64,000 nucleotides of DNA from Microbacterium gorillae (GCF_000826185.2 NZ_LN648873.1:62001-126000), one strand, 5' to 3'; counted from the stretch's first letter, positions 1 to 8,500 are shown. The notes: a model not told the origin generated them from the sequence alone. Made by a program: numbers and translations.

Positions 1-408
1 CGCGGCGATCGCGGCACGGTGATCCGCCAGGGTTTTGGCGAGGAGCTTCATCACGATCTTGCCGGACAGCCCCGGCATCTCGCCGTCGACGCCGGCGGAC
101 GCGCACCACACGACCCGCTGCACGCCGCTCGCGGGCAACGCGGCGGCGAGGTTCGTGGCCATCCGGCGCAGCGACGTGTCCTTGTCCGGACCGGCGGTGG
201 ACCCGAGCGCGGAGATCACGACGTCGTGTCCGGCCAGGGCTCGAACGTCGTCGGCGTCGAACGCATCACCCTGCACGATCTCCACGTCGGGCGTCGTCAC
301 CTTCGCGGGAGTGCGGACGAAGGCGGTCACCTCGTGGCCGGCCGCGACGGCCTGCTCGAGGACGTGGGTTCCGACGCCGCCGGTGGCCCCGAACACGATG
401 ATCTTCAT
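1..408 (-). CDS. NAD(P)-binding Rossmann-fold protein (SDR/NmrA-like), 3' end outside window
   Basis: The first 136 codons of a minus-strand gene that runs off the left edge. The N-terminus is a beta strand followed by GATGGVG (residues 7-13), the dinucleotide-binding glycine motif of atypical short-chain dehydrogenases (NAD(P)H-binding, NmrA or epimerase-like family). A hydrophobic strand ending in VVISALGS and a later VVWCASAG strand fit the same fold. Such proteins bind NAD(P)H in the cytoplasm and serve as reductases, epimerases or redox sensors; the substrate cannot be told. The ATG at 406-408 directly precedes the MKIIVFGATGG start and no better start lies upstream. Confidence 0.85.
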   Translation of the reverse strand, partial: MKIIVFGATGGVGTHVLEQAVAAGHEVTAFVRTPAKVTTPDVEIVQGDAFDADDVRALAGHDVVISALGSTAGPDKDTSLRRMATNLAAALPASGVQRVVWCASAGVDGEMPGLSGKIVMKLLAKTLADHRAAIAA

Positions 409-422
409 GTCCCGAGCCTAGA

Positions 423-458
423 GCGCCCGGCCACCGTCGATCGACGGTGGCCGGGCGC
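423..458. terminator. Perfect 18-bp palindrome between two minus-strand genes
   Basis: Positions 423-440 and 441-458 are exact reverse complements without a spacer. The structure lies just downstream of the transporter gene ending at 488 and upstream of the Rossmann-fold gene. There is no clear T-run, so it is a GC-rich hairpin terminator of the kind common in actinobacteria. Confidence 0.6.
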
Positions 459-487
459 AGATGGTGCCGGTTCGCAGGCCGCGTGAC

Positions 488-1888
488 TCAGCGGACTCCG
501 ACGGTGGGAAGGGCGGCGTCCGGAACGCGCGATCCGCGGAATCGCTGCGGCTCGCCTTCGAGCGTGTTGCCCTCGCGCATGAGCAGGAGGTTCACGATCG
601 CGGCCACGATGATGCCGACCCAGATGATCGTCAGCGGCAGAGTGCTGCCGTCGGACACGGCCATCAGCCACGTCGCGAAGAACGGGGCCGGGGCCGCGAA
701 GAACAGTGTCGAGCCGGTGAGGCTGAGCGCGGACGCGGTGTAGCGCTGGCGTGTCGGGAACGCCTCGGCGAACAGTGTGCCGGTGCTGGCGTTGCCGAAT
801 TGGGCGAGCATCAGGATGAGCGAGACGACGATGAGGATCGCCCAGAAGTTGCCGGTGTCCGCGACGGGGAAGAACACGAACGCGCCGACGAGGCAGCCGA
901 TCCCACCGATGAGGAGGATCCGGATGCGGCCGTAGGAATCGGCGAAGCGTCCACCGAGGGCGATCGCACCGACCGAGAGCAGGTTCGAGACCATGATGAT
1001 CGTGAACGCCTGGTTGTCGGTCAGACCGACGCGCGTGGTGAGGTAGTTGATGCCGAACACGGAGATGACGTAGAAGGTGACCACGATCGGCGCGTACGCG
1101 AGGATCATGCGGAGGATCGTGGCCCACTGGTCGCGCAGCACCGTGAGGGTGCGCGCCTGCGCCTCGGCGCCCGCGACGGCGCCGACCTCGGCTTCGGCGT
1201 CGAGCTCTTCGGCGAAGATCGGGCTCTCCTCGACCTTGATGCGGATGTAGATGCCGACCATGACCAGCAGCACGCTGAGCAGGAACGGCAGACGCCACCC
1301 CCACGAGTAGAACTGGTCATGCGTGAGCACCGCGGTGAGCAGAGCCAGCACGCCGTTGGCGAGCACCTGGCTGGCGGGGGATCCGAGGGACATCAGCGAG
1401 GCGTAGAACGCGCGCCGGTCGCCCGGAGCGTGCTCCATGGTCATCAGCTGCGCGCCGGTCGCCTCGCCACCGAGCGCGAAGCCCTGCAGGCAGCGCATCA
1501 CGACGAGCAGGAGCGGCGCGACGAAGCCGATGTTCGCGTATCCCGGCAGCAGGCCGATCACGATCGAGGACGCGCCCATCATCAGGAAGGTGGTCAGCAG
1601 CACCGTCCGGCGGCCGATCCGGTCGCCGAAGTAGCCGAAGATCACCGCGCCGAGGGGGCGTGCGAAAATGCCGACGCCGAACGTCGCGAACGACAGCAGC
1701 GTGGCGACGGCCGGGTCCTGGTCGCTGAAGAAGATGATCGGGAAGACGGTGGCCGACATCGCGCCGTACACGGCGAAATCGAACCACTCCAGGACGGACC
1801 CGGCGGCGCCGCTGCCGAGGGCGCGTTTCGCGGCCGGAGTCGCCGGCGTACGCCGGGAGAACGGTCCGGGAGGGATGGTGATCGACAT
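488..1888 (-). CDS. MFS transporter, metabolite:H+ symporter (MHS) family
   Basis: A 466-residue integral membrane protein with about 12 hydrophobic segments. The N-terminal SVLEWFDFAVYG element is the hallmark of the MHS branch (ShiA, ProP, KgtP, citrate and dicarboxylate/aromatic acid symporters), and the GDRIGRR loop between helices 2 and 3 is the general MFS signature. It probably imports a small organic acid or betaine with protons; the substrate is not evident. The ATG at 1886-1888 is preceded by AAGGAGTGAGCCC, which decides for it over an ORF start 48 bases upstream. An IclR regulator is immediately upstream on the same strand and probably controls this gene. Confidence 0.88.
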   Translation of the reverse strand: MSITIPPGPFSRRTPATPAAKRALGSGAAGSVLEWFDFAVYGAMSATVFPIIFFSDQDPAVATLLSFATFGVGIFARPLGAVIFGYFGDRIGRRTVLLTTFLMMGASSIVIGLLPGYANIGFVAPLLLVVMRCLQGFALGGEATGAQLMTMEHAPGDRRAFYASLMSLGSPASQVLANGVLALLTAVLTHDQFYSWGWRLPFLLSVLLVMVGIYIRIKVEESPIFAEELDAEAEVGAVAGAEAQARTLTVLRDQWATILRMILAYAPIVVTFYVISVFGINYLTTRVGLTDNQAFTIIMVSNLLSVGAIALGGRFADSYGRIRILLIGGIGCLVGAFVFFPVADTGNFWAILIVVSLILMLAQFGNASTGTLFAEAFPTRQRYTASALSLTGSTLFFAAPAPFFATWLMAVSDGSTLPLTIIWVGIIVAAIVNLLLMREGNTLEGEPQRFRGSRVPDAALPTVGVR

Positions 1889-2002
1889 GGGCTCACTCCT
1901 TCGTGATGGCCGCGCGCTGCTGTGCGGACAGCTCAAGCTACGGTCGTCACGGGCCGCCGCCGCGGGTTTTTCCGGAGGAGGGAAACGTTCGTCCCCCGGC
2001 GC

Positions 2003-2821
2003 TCAGCCGCGTGCGGTTCCGGTCGCGGCGTCGAACTCGTGCCGCGCCAGCTCGGCGTCCATCTCGCCGCGGGTCTCCCGGATGAGCTCCAGGAAGCGTT
2101 CGTCGTCGAACAGAGCCGCGCGGGTGGTCGGGAAGGACACGGTGAAGGCGGCGACCGCGCGGCCGCGCACGTCGTGCAGCGCGCAGCCGACGGCGCAGAC
2201 GCCCGCCTCGGTGGCTTCCCGGTTCTCCGAGTGGCCGCGCGCCCTGATCTGCTCCAGCTCCCGCAGCAGGGCGGTGAAGCGGGTCGTGTCCAGGTGGTCG
2301 CCGGCGATCGCGGCCGCGCGGCTGCGGTACAGCCGTTCCAGTTCGGACCGCTCCAGCTCCGCCAGGATCGCCTTGCCGCCGGACGCCTGATGCGCCTCCA
2401 GCACCGCGCCGGTGCGATCCGAGACCCGCAGCAGGTTGGCCGATTCCTCGCTCGCCAGGAACCGCACGTTGCCGCCGACGCGGACCATCAGGTTCACGGT
2501 CTCACCGACGCGGCCGGACAGCAGCTCCATGTGCGGCACGAGCAGGTCGCGCAGGGCGCGCGCCCACGGCAACTGCGACGGTGCGGCGCCGAGCGCGGGT
2601 CCGGGAGCATAACCGCGGTCGTCGTCCTGAACCGCGAACCCGCGGTAGACCAGCATCGACAGCAACCGGTGCGCCGTTGAAGCCGCCACCCCGAGCTCGC
2701 GAGCGGCATCGGACACCCGTAGCCCGCCCGTGTCGCGGAGCAGCTGGATCAGCCGCAGGGCATGATCGACGGACGTCATCACATAGGCGGGCCGGTGAAT
2801 GGTCGGGCGGGCCATGCTCAT
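2003..2821 (-). CDS. IclR-family transcriptional regulator
   Basis: A 272-residue protein with an N-terminal winged HTH (about residues 15-75, including VSDAARELGVAASTAHRLL) and a C-terminal IclR effector-binding domain. Typical core elements are present: SGGKAILAEL around residue 150 and AVGCALHDVRGRAVAAFTVSFP around 210. IclR proteins sense small organic acids and control adjacent catabolic or transport genes. It lies 114 bases upstream of the MHS transporter in the same direction, so that transporter is the likely target (inference). ATG codons at 2821 and 2815 are both possible starts and neither has a strong ribosome-binding site. Confidence 0.9.
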   Translation of the reverse strand: MSMARPTIHRPAYVMTSVDHALRLIQLLRDTGGLRVSDAARELGVAASTAHRLLSMLVYRGFAVQDDDRGYAPGPALGAAPSQLPWARALRDLLVPHMELLSGRVGETVNLMVRVGGNVRFLASEESANLLRVSDRTGAVLEAHQASGGKAILAELERSELERLYRSRAAAIAGDHLDTTRFTALLRELEQIRARGHSENREATEAGVCAVGCALHDVRGRAVAAFTVSFPTTRAALFDDERFLELIRETRGEMDAELARHEFDAATGTARG

Positions 2822-2854
2822 TCCCGGATGCCGGAGGAGGGACGGGACGTCGGT

Positions 2855-2888
2855 GGGTGCACACGCTGAGCCTACGGCGTGGGCACCC
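2855..2888. terminator. Hairpin downstream of the WYL regulator
   Basis: Arms 2855-2866 and 2877-2888 pair over 12 bp with one mismatch around a 10-base loop. It sits beyond the 3' end of the minus-strand WYL gene and just before the IclR start; no T-run is visible. Confidence 0.4.
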
Positions 2889-2938
2889 CCGTGACGGACC
2901 TCAGCAGGGGCCGCCGACCGACGAAAGAACGCCTGGAA

Positions 2939-3901
2939 TCACCGTGCGCCGTCCGCCGCCGCCACGGAGGCCGCGAGCCGGGCCGTGACCCCGGGAACCG
3001 CCGCGACGAATTCCGGGGGACCGAGGACGGTGAACGCGGAATCGAATCGCAGGATCCAGGACAGCAGAGCGGACCAGGACCAGGACCCGATGCGAATCCG
3101 GCATGACGTGTCGGACACCCGTTCCATCTCGCCGTCGCCGAGCCACGGCGCGACCTCTGCCACCGGCAGGTCCAGGAGGAATTCACCGGAACAGGGCCAC
3201 CCGTCGCCGGTGTCGGACCCGGTGAACCGTGCCGCGAGGAAGGTGCGCGCGTCGCCGGTCGGAATCGCGCGCGGAGTGAACGGCGCGCCACCGGGGAACT
3301 TCATGACCATCCGGTCGAGGCGGAAGATCCGCCAGTCCGCCGCGTCGAGGTCCCAACCGACGACGTACCACCGGCCGGTCCGCGCGACGATCGCATGGGG
3401 CTCCACACGCCGGGGTGGGCGATCGCGTGCCTCGCCGTAGTCGAACCGCACCGTGCGCCGGTCACGGGCCGCGACGCTGACCGCTTCGAGGGTGTGCGGA
3501 TCAACGCGCGGGGACGACCCGACGTCGGTGAATCGCACCGCATCGAGCCGGTGTCGCAGGCGGGAGGGCATCACCTGACGCACGGTGGTCACCGCGCGTG
3601 CCGCGGCTTCGTCGAGATCGACGCCGGTGGACGGCATGCTCTGCAGCGCGACGGCGATCGCGAGGGCCTGCTCGTCGTCGAACAGCAGGGGTGGCAACTC
3701 GCTCCCCGCCGCCAGCCGATAACCGCCGTCCGGTCCCTTCATCGCCGTGATCGCGTAGCCGAGTCCGCGCAGGCGATCGATGTCCCGGCGCACCGTTCGC
3801 GTGGTCACGTGCAGTCGTTCCGCGAGCTCCCCGCCGGACCACTCCCGCCGGGACTGCAGCAACGACAGCAGCGTGAGCATCCGGGAGGACGATCCTGACA
3901 T
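2939..3901 (-). CDS. YafY-type HTH/WYL-domain transcriptional regulator
   Basis: A 320-residue regulator. Residues 1-60 form an HTH_11/DeoR-like wing (ELAERLHVTTRTVRRDIDRL) followed by GYAITAMKGPDGGYRL. A WYL domain lies around residues 140-210 (RRVEPHAIVARTGRWYVVGWDLDAADWRIFRLDRM); the name-giving triad appears here as WYV. A WCX-like C-terminal extension follows. WYL domains bind ligands such as nucleotides or nucleic acids. The gene is divergent from a VOC-family gene 98 bases away, a pairing often seen for YafY-type regulators, so it probably controls that gene and itself. GAAGGTGG upstream of the ATG at 3901 supports the start. Confidence 0.9.
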   Translation of the reverse strand: MSGSSSRMLTLLSLLQSRREWSGGELAERLHVTTRTVRRDIDRLRGLGYAITAMKGPDGGYRLAAGSELPPLLFDDEQALAIAVALQSMPSTGVDLDEAAARAVTTVRQVMPSRLRHRLDAVRFTDVGSSPRVDPHTLEAVSVAARDRRTVRFDYGEARDRPPRRVEPHAIVARTGRWYVVGWDLDAADWRIFRLDRMVMKFPGGAPFTPRAIPTGDARTFLAARFTGSDTGDGWPCSGEFLLDLPVAEVAPWLGDGEMERVSDTSCRIRIGSWSWSALLSWILRFDSAFTVLGPPEFVAAVPGVTARLAASVAAADGAR

Positions 3902-3999
3902 GGATCCACCTTCGCAGAAATAGAGGACCGAAACCGTCCTCTTCGGGCGGCATTCTCGTATCTGCGGCCGAAGCCGCAGCCCGGAACGAAGGAGAAGTC

Positions 4000-4467
4000 A
4001 TGAGCATCATCACCACCACCCACCTGAACCTCCCCGGTACCGCCCGAGCGGCCCTGGAGTTCTACCGATCCGTCTTCGGCGGGACGGTCACGCTCACCTC
4101 CTACGGCGACGTCGGCATGCCGCAGGACGCACCGGGCGCCGACCGGATCGTCTTCGGGCAGGTCGACAACGCGGACGGGTTCCGCGTCATGGCCTACGAC
4201 GTCCCCGGTCAGGACGCGACGGACGCGGCGGCGACCGCGGGCCACACGCGCCGGGAGAACGGCGCCACCATCACGGACCGGACGTTCTTCCAGTCCCTGC
4301 GGGGCACCTCCTTGGACGAGGTGATGCCGATCTGGAACGAGCTCGGTGCGGGAGGGACCATCATCGAACCCCTCGCGGCGTCGCCGTGGAGTCCCGGTTT
4401 CGGGATGCTGACGGACCGCTTCGGTGTCACCTGGGTGATCGACGTGCAGGCGCCGGTGACGGCCTGA
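4000..4467 (+). CDS. VOC-family protein (PhnB/glyoxalase-like)
   Basis: A 155-residue single-subunit VOC protein of the PhnB type: it starts THLNLPGTARAALEFYRSVFGG and ends with the paired-motif strand GFGMLTDRFGVTWVID. Family members are metal-dependent dioxygenases, glyoxalases or antibiotic-binding proteins, and many have no known substrate, so none is assigned. AAGGAG seven bases before the ATG fixes the start. It is divergent from the WYL regulator and probably under its control. Confidence 0.85.
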   Translation: MSIITTTHLNLPGTARAALEFYRSVFGGTVTLTSYGDVGMPQDAPGADRIVFGQVDNADGFRVMAYDVPGQDATDAAATAGHTRRENGATITDRTFFQSLRGTSLDEVMPIWNELGAGGTIIEPLAASPWSPGFGMLTDRFGVTWVIDVQAPVTA

Positions 4468-4473
4468 CATCGC

Positions 4474-4509
4474 CCCCGGCGACGCGCGGAGAACCTCGAG
4501 TCGCCGGGG
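4474..4509. terminator. Bidirectional hairpin between convergent genes
   Basis: A perfect 10-bp stem (4474-4483 with 4500-4509) around a 16-base loop between the convergent VOC gene and methyltransferase gene. Confidence 0.5.
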
Positions 4510-4534
4510 CTTCGTGGGGCCGCACTCGCACGTC

Positions 4535-5251
4535 TCAACGTCGACGGGGCATCGTCGGTCGCAGGATCAATCCGATCAGGAACCCGTCCGGGCTCTCCAC
4601 GACGTGTTCGATCTCGCCGAAGGCGTCCAACTCGTCTCGGAGCGACTCGCGCGTGAACCAGTGGACGTACCCGCGACCGTCGGCGAACGTGTCGAGCGGT
4701 TCGAGTCCGGGAAAATCGCGTGCGGCCGCACGATGCGCCGGGTCAGCGCTCAGCTCTGCGGCGGCGTCGTCGGGCGACGGCACGACGTGGCTGATCAGAA
4801 GGAGCCGTCCGTCCGGATGCAGCGCTCGAGCGATCCGACGAAGGAGCTCTTGGCGCAGATCGCGGCCAGGGATATAGCAGTAGTGCTTCACCGACAGCAC
4901 CAGATCGAACGAATGATCCGGCGCGGGAAGGTCGACGCCGACCGTCAGCGCGAACGTCGCGGCATCCGCGCCGGCGTGAGCGGCGGACGCCCGCGCCGCT
5001 TCGATCAGCGGGGTGCTGACATCGGTGCCGATGACGCGATGCCCGCGCAACGCCAGGGCGATCGAGAGCCGTCCGGCACCGCACCCGAGATCCAGAATCG
5101 TCCGGGGTCGGTCGCTGAGGTGAGACAGCAGCTCCGTCTCCAGCGGAGTGAGGCCATCGGCCGACTGGTGCGCGTACAGCGTCACCTGCTCGGGGTCCTC
5201 GAACCACTCCCGTGTCCGGCTCAGGAGCGCATCCTCCTCGCTCGATTCCAC
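4535..5251 (-). CDS. Class I SAM-dependent methyltransferase
   Basis: A 238-residue protein with SAM motif I ILDLGCGAGRLSIAL, an acidic strand end after RVIGTD, and a post-motif strand FDLVLSVKHYCYIPG. It transfers a methyl group from S-adenosylmethionine in the cytoplasm; the acceptor is unknown. The reading frame stays open further upstream into the next gene, but that part is arginine/serine-rich and overlaps a YjbR gene, so I chose the GTG at 5251 (VESSEEDALL), which lies just after the preceding gene ends and has a weak GGGG ribosome-binding site. Confidence 0.8.
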   Translation of the reverse strand: MESSEEDALLSRTREWFEDPEQVTLYAHQSADGLTPLETELLSHLSDRPRTILDLGCGAGRLSIALALRGHRVIGTDVSTPLIEAARASAAHAGADAATFALTVGVDLPAPDHSFDLVLSVKHYCYIPGRDLRQELLRRIARALHPDGRLLLISHVVPSPDDAAAELSADPAHRAAARDFPGLEPLDTFADGRGYVHWFTRESLRDELDAFGEIEHVVESPDGFLIGLILRPTMPRRR

Positions 5252-5261
5252 GGACCCCAGG

Positions 5262-5648
5262 CTAGCCGGACGGCAGGTCAGCGAGGCCGAACGTCTCCGG
5301 GTCGACGGGCCGGATCGCGCGGGGGAGTCCGGCGACGACGAGGCGGTAGGACTCGGTGACCAGCTCGACGACGAGATCGCGCTCCAGGGCACCGGGATTC
5401 AGGGTGATCCAGTGCCGCTTGTTCATGTGATACCCGGGCGTGATCTCGGGAAACGTGGCGCGCAGGGCCTCGCTCTCCGTGGGCCGGCATTTCAGCACCA
5501 CGATTCCGGACCCGTGCCGCACGACGTGGAACATGAACAGCTTGTCCCGGACGGCGAACACGTCCGTCTCGGGCCCGAACGGGTGTCGCAACTCGCTACC
5601 GGGCAGCTCCTCGGCGCGAGCGGCGGTCCAGGCGTGCAGATCGCTCAT
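5262..5648 (-). CDS. MmcQ/YjbR-family protein
   Basis: A 128-residue protein of the MmcQ/YjbR (CyaY-like fold) family. The conserved elements are the GxETDVFAVRDKLFMF strand pair, the VLKC strand, PGYHMNKRHWITL and the C-terminal ESYRLVVAGLP. The family is described as double-wing DNA-binding proteins, but its cellular role is unresolved. Its ATG overlaps the stop codon of the upstream nitronate monooxygenase gene by one base (TGATG), so the two are probably co-translated. Confidence 0.87.
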   Translation of the reverse strand: MSDLHAWTAARAEELPGSELRHPFGPETDVFAVRDKLFMFHVVRHGSGIVVLKCRPTESEALRATFPEITPGYHMNKRHWITLNPGALERDLVVELVTESYRLVVAGLPRAIRPVDPETFGLADLPSG

Positions 5649-6667
5649 CACAGCCCGGCCACGAGGGCGGCGAACACCGCGGACGCCGGACCGTCGGTCG
5701 CGCGCCGGAATCCCGTTCCGGCCCAAAGATGCACACGCTGCGGATCGTTCGCCGCGGCCGCGGCCTGCCGAATCGGACGAGTGAGGTGATGCAGCGCCGG
5801 ATACGCGAACGGGGCCGAGGCGTCGTACCGATCGATGAAGTCGTTGCGCAGCGCCCGCGCCGGTCGCCCCGTGAACGCGTGCGTCTGCACGGTCTCCGTG
5901 AACGACGGATCGGCGAGGGCGGCGCGATGGGTGGCGCTCGTTCCGGCCTCATCCGTACGCAGCAACAGGGTGCCGACCGCCACGGCCTCCGCGCCGATGG
6001 CGAGAAGTTCGGCCACGGCGGCGGACCCGTCGACGCCGCCGGCGGCGATCAGCGGCAGGGGCACGGCGGCGCGCACGGAACGCACCACATCACTGGTCCG
6101 CGCCGGACGAATTGTGCGGGTGGGCGTGAACGTCCCGCTGTGACCGCCGGCTTCGGGGCCCTGCACGATCAGGCCGTCCACTCCGGCTTCGTGCGCGGCG
6201 CGTGCTTCATCCACCGTCGTGACGGTGGCCAGGACCCGCGAACCCGCACGGCGCAGCGCCGCGATCTCGGCGGTACTCGGCAGACCGAACGTGAACGACA
6301 CCACCGGCACCGGATCCCGACGCAGCAGGTCGATCTTGGCGGCCCAGTGGTCGTCGTCTGTGCGCGGGACGGGGTCCAGAGTCAGCCCGAAGCGCTCGGC
6401 CTCCGGACGAAGGCGATCCACGAAGGTCCGGAACGCGGCGTCCTCGGGTGGGGTCGCCGTGGCGGCGAAGACGTTCACCCCGAACGGTGCGCCGTGCGCC
6501 CGCGTCAACCGGATGTCGTCGGCGAGCGCGTCCGGGGTCCGATAACCGGCGGGAAGGAAGGGGAACGCGCCGGCGGTGATGGTCGCGCGCACGAGGGCGG
6601 GGGAGGTGGGACCACCCGCCATCGGTGCCGCGACGATCGGTGACGGTGAGTCCAGCAACGGTGTCAT
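5648..6667 (-). CDS. Nitronate monooxygenase-family FMN enzyme
   Basis: A 339-residue TIM-barrel flavoprotein of the NMO (2-nitropropane dioxygenase) family: an N-terminal VAAPMAGGPTSPALV strand, the VQGPEAGGHSG segment carrying the family histidine, and the FMN phosphate region IAAGGVDGSAAVAELLAIGAEAVAVGTLLL. Members oxidise alkyl nitronates (for example propionate-3-nitronate) with FMN and oxygen and so detoxify nitro compounds. AGGAGGGACCGG before the ATG at 6667 is a near-ideal ribosome-binding site and excludes the longer frame. It is followed directly by the YjbR gene with a one-base overlap. Confidence 0.88.
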   Translation of the reverse strand: MTPLLDSPSPIVAAPMAGGPTSPALVRATITAGAFPFLPAGYRTPDALADDIRLTRAHGAPFGVNVFAATATPPEDAAFRTFVDRLRPEAERFGLTLDPVPRTDDDHWAAKIDLLRRDPVPVVSFTFGLPSTAEIAALRRAGSRVLATVTTVDEARAAHEAGVDGLIVQGPEAGGHSGTFTPTRTIRPARTSDVVRSVRAAVPLPLIAAGGVDGSAAVAELLAIGAEAVAVGTLLLRTDEAGTSATHRAALADPSFTETVQTHAFTGRPARALRNDFIDRYDASAPFAYPALHHLTRPIRQAAAAANDPQRVHLWAGTGFRRATDGPASAVFAALVAGL

Positions 6668-6734
6668 CCGGTCCCTCCTGGTCGCAGGTTCGCGTCCCCA
6701 GGCTAACGCGGCATGCGCGGCCGGTGAAAACGCC

Positions 6735-6767
6735 GACGGCCCCCGCATCGAGGATGCGGGGGCCGTC
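6735..6767 (-). terminator. Intrinsic terminator of the cold shock gene
   Basis: A perfect 15-bp GC-rich stem (6735-6749 with 6753-6767) and a 3-base loop. On the minus strand it is followed within a few bases by TTTT. It lies 12 bases beyond the cold shock stop codon. Confidence 0.85.
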
Positions 6768-6779
6768 AGTTAGGGGGTG

Positions 6780-6983
6780 TCAGATCACGCGGATGTTCGC
6801 GGCCTGCATGCCCTTCTGGCCCTGCTCGGCGTCGAACTCGACGCGCTGGTTCTCCTCGAGCGAGCGGTAGCCGCCGCTCTGGATGGCGGAGAAGTGGGCG
6901 AACAGGTCGGCGCCGCCGTCATCCGGGGAGATGAAGCCGAAGCCCTTGTCGGAGTTGAACCATTTGACGGTGCCGGTGGCCAT
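6780..6983 (-). CDS. Cold shock protein, CspA family
   Basis: A 67-residue single cold shock domain with RNP1-like [12 protein letters not shown] and RNP2-like DLFAHFSAI, starting [14 protein letters not shown]. It is an OB-fold RNA/DNA-binding chaperone that melts mRNA structure. AAGAGGAA eight bases before the ATG at 6983 sets the start. The same frame is open for another 129 codons upstream and contains a plausible unrelated coding segment (see the 7016-7586 entry), but the RNA chaperone itself is complete and of normal length. Confidence 0.96.
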   Translation of the reverse strand: MATGTVKWFNSDKGFGFISPDDGGADLFAHFSAIQSGGYRSLEENQRVEFDAEQGQKGMQAANIRVI

Positions 6984-7015
6984 AACGTCATTCCTCTTGT
7001 TTCGTGGGCCACGAA

Positions 7016-7586
7016 TGTGGCCGCTGTGTCGGCGAACGCGCCGCCGTCGGTGAGGCGTCACGCGGGGTGCGCGAGCGCCACGTTCAGTGCTTGATGGGTC
7101 GTGCTCGGCCAGAAGGCGGCGGGCGTCATCAAGGGAGTCCGCGACGAACAGCGCCGTCGCGAATCGGTCATGGAGAGTGAAACCGTCGTCATCGACGGTC
7201 ACGTAACCGGCGAATTCGCCGTTCCGAGTGGCCGTGTGGACGTCATGGTCCGCCTGATTCCAGACGAGCTCGACCGACGCCCGCGGGAGGGGTGTGGAGG
7301 TGGTGATGTGTTGCCGATCCTGTGGGGCGGTGCGATCCGTGATCGCGAGATCCGCCGGGTGAAATCTCACGGCTGCGGCGTCTGTGCCGACGGCCTTCCG
7401 GAGAGGCCGGTCGTGCCAGCCGTTCGCGCATTCGTTCGCGCGATGATCAATGGTACCGCATAAGAAGCGATTTTCCCTGAACAGCGCTCAGAACGGCCTC
7501 CGCACATCCACGTCGACCCGGCCGGAGCCGTCGTGCCGATCAGCGCCGCGGAGTCATCGCAGCGGCGCTGATCGCCCGACCCGGGA
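7016..7586 (-). other. Non-coding or decayed stretch with a coding-like segment fused in frame to the cold shock gene
   Basis: About 600 bases separate the cold shock and lipocalin starts and ends, with no complete gene. On the minus strand, roughly 7083-7300 encodes a protein-like segment ([20 protein letters not shown] followed by [13 protein letters not shown] and [13 protein letters not shown]) that resembles small actinobacterial proteins I cannot name. It has no good start: only a GTG at 7370 without a well-spaced ribosome-binding site. It has no stop before the cold shock ATG, and the linker is arginine/histidine-rich, as expected of translated non-coding GC-rich DNA. It is probably a remnant or the 5' leader of the cold shock mRNA. 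Confidence 0.4.
7538..7573 (-). terminator. Hairpin downstream of the lipocalin gene
   Basis: A perfect 12-bp stem (7538-7549 with 7562-7573) and a 12-base loop, 13 bases beyond the lipocalin stop codon. No T-run. Confidence 0.6.
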
Positions 7587-8105
7587 TCATTTCTTCAGGA
7601 GGTCGTCCGTCACGCGGGCGCCGGTCTGCACCGGTGTGATCCAGTTGGCGAGATCGAAGCGCTGACGCGTCGCCTCGGCGAGGTACTCCGCCTTCAGTCC
7701 GTCATCGATCTCCGGCTCCCGGTGCAGGAGCCAGAGGTTCTTGCGGTCGGGCGAACCGACCAGGGCGGTGGTGTAATCCGGTTCGATCTTCAGGACCCAG
7801 TAGTCACCCTCGGTGAAGGGGACCCAGCGCAGGAACTCGGGCAGGAACGACACCCGCAGCTTGCCGGTGACGCCGTCCACCGGGCGCGCGTGCCCGATCG
7901 ACTGCGTGGGCTTCTTGTCGTCACCAAAGCAACGGTTGTCCACGGTGATGGTGCCGTCATCGGCCGGTGTGTACTCGGCGGTGATGTTCGTCGCCTTCGC
8001 GTCCTCCCACTTCATGGGGAGGCGACCGAGCTCGTACCAGAGTCCGCTGTAGCGAGCCAGATCGATGGCATCGACGGCCGTGACGGCGGGGAGATCTTCA
8101 GACAT
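7587..8105 (-). CDS. Lipocalin-family protein (Blc-like)
   Basis: A 172-residue lipocalin: the first-strand GxW motif appears as YSGLWYELGRLP near residue 20, followed by NITAEYTPADDGTITVDNRC and later strands DYWVLKIEPDYTTALVGSPDRKN typical of bacterial lipocalin (Blc) relatives. These bind lysophospholipids, fatty acids or haem in envelope stress. Unlike Blc of enterobacteria, no signal peptide or lipobox is present, so it is predicted to be cytoplasmic. It is the first of a group of small minus-strand stress genes. Confidence 0.88.
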   Translation of the reverse strand: MSEDLPAVTAVDAIDLARYSGLWYELGRLPMKWEDAKATNITAEYTPADDGTITVDNRCFGDDKKPTQSIGHARPVDGVTGKLRVSFLPEFLRWVPFTEGDYWVLKIEPDYTTALVGSPDRKNLWLLHREPEIDDGLKAEYLAEATRQRFDLANWITPVQTGARVTDDLLKK

Positions 8106-8139
8106 GTCTTTTCTTTTCTTATCGACGGGGGGAAGGGTG

Positions 8140-8174
8140 ACGGCGGGTGCCCCGGCTTCCGGGACACCCGCCGT
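8140..8174 (-). terminator. Hairpin downstream of the GlsB-type gene
   Basis: Arms 8140-8155 and 8159-8174 pair over 16 bp with a single mismatch and a 3-base loop, ten bases beyond the stop codon of the gene ending at 8184. Between the hairpin and the lipocalin start lies a pyrimidine-rich stretch. Confidence 0.65.
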
Positions 8175-8183
8175 CGGGGCGTG

Positions 8184-8447
8184 TCAGGCCTTCTTGCGTC
8201 CGACGACCAACCCGTAGATCAGCAGCACGATGATCGAGCCGACGATCGCCACGATCCAGGTCTGCAGGCTGAAGAAATTCTCGAGCCCCTTGCCGAACAA
8301 CAGGCCTCCGAGCCAGCCGCCCAGCAGGGCGCCGACAACACCGAGCAGAAGCGTGACGAACCAGCCGCCGCCCTGTTTGCCGGGGATGATCAGCTTGGCG
8401 ATGGCGCCGGCGATCAGGCCGAGGAGGAGGAATCCGAAGAAGCCCAT
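8184..8447 (-). CDS. GlsB/YeaQ/YmgE-family stress membrane protein
   Basis: An 87-residue transglycosylase-associated family protein with three hydrophobic segments (about residues 4-20, 29-50 and 63-82). The conserved GLIAGAIAKLIIPGKQGGGW and the glycine-rich LLGVVGALLGGWLGG helix identify the family. These small inner membrane proteins are induced in stationary phase and by envelope or acid stress; the biochemical role is unknown. Upstream and downstream genes (CsbD-like and lipocalin) are also stress-associated and on the same strand, though each has its own hairpin. Confidence 0.92.
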   Translation of the reverse strand: MGFFGFLLLGLIAGAIAKLIIPGKQGGGWFVTLLLGVVGALLGGWLGGLLFGKGLENFFSLQTWIVAIVGSIIVLLIYGLVVGRKKA

Positions 8448-8500
8448 AGCGAGTCCGTTCTGTCAAAGGGTCCGGTCAACGGGTGTGGACCGGCGGGCCG

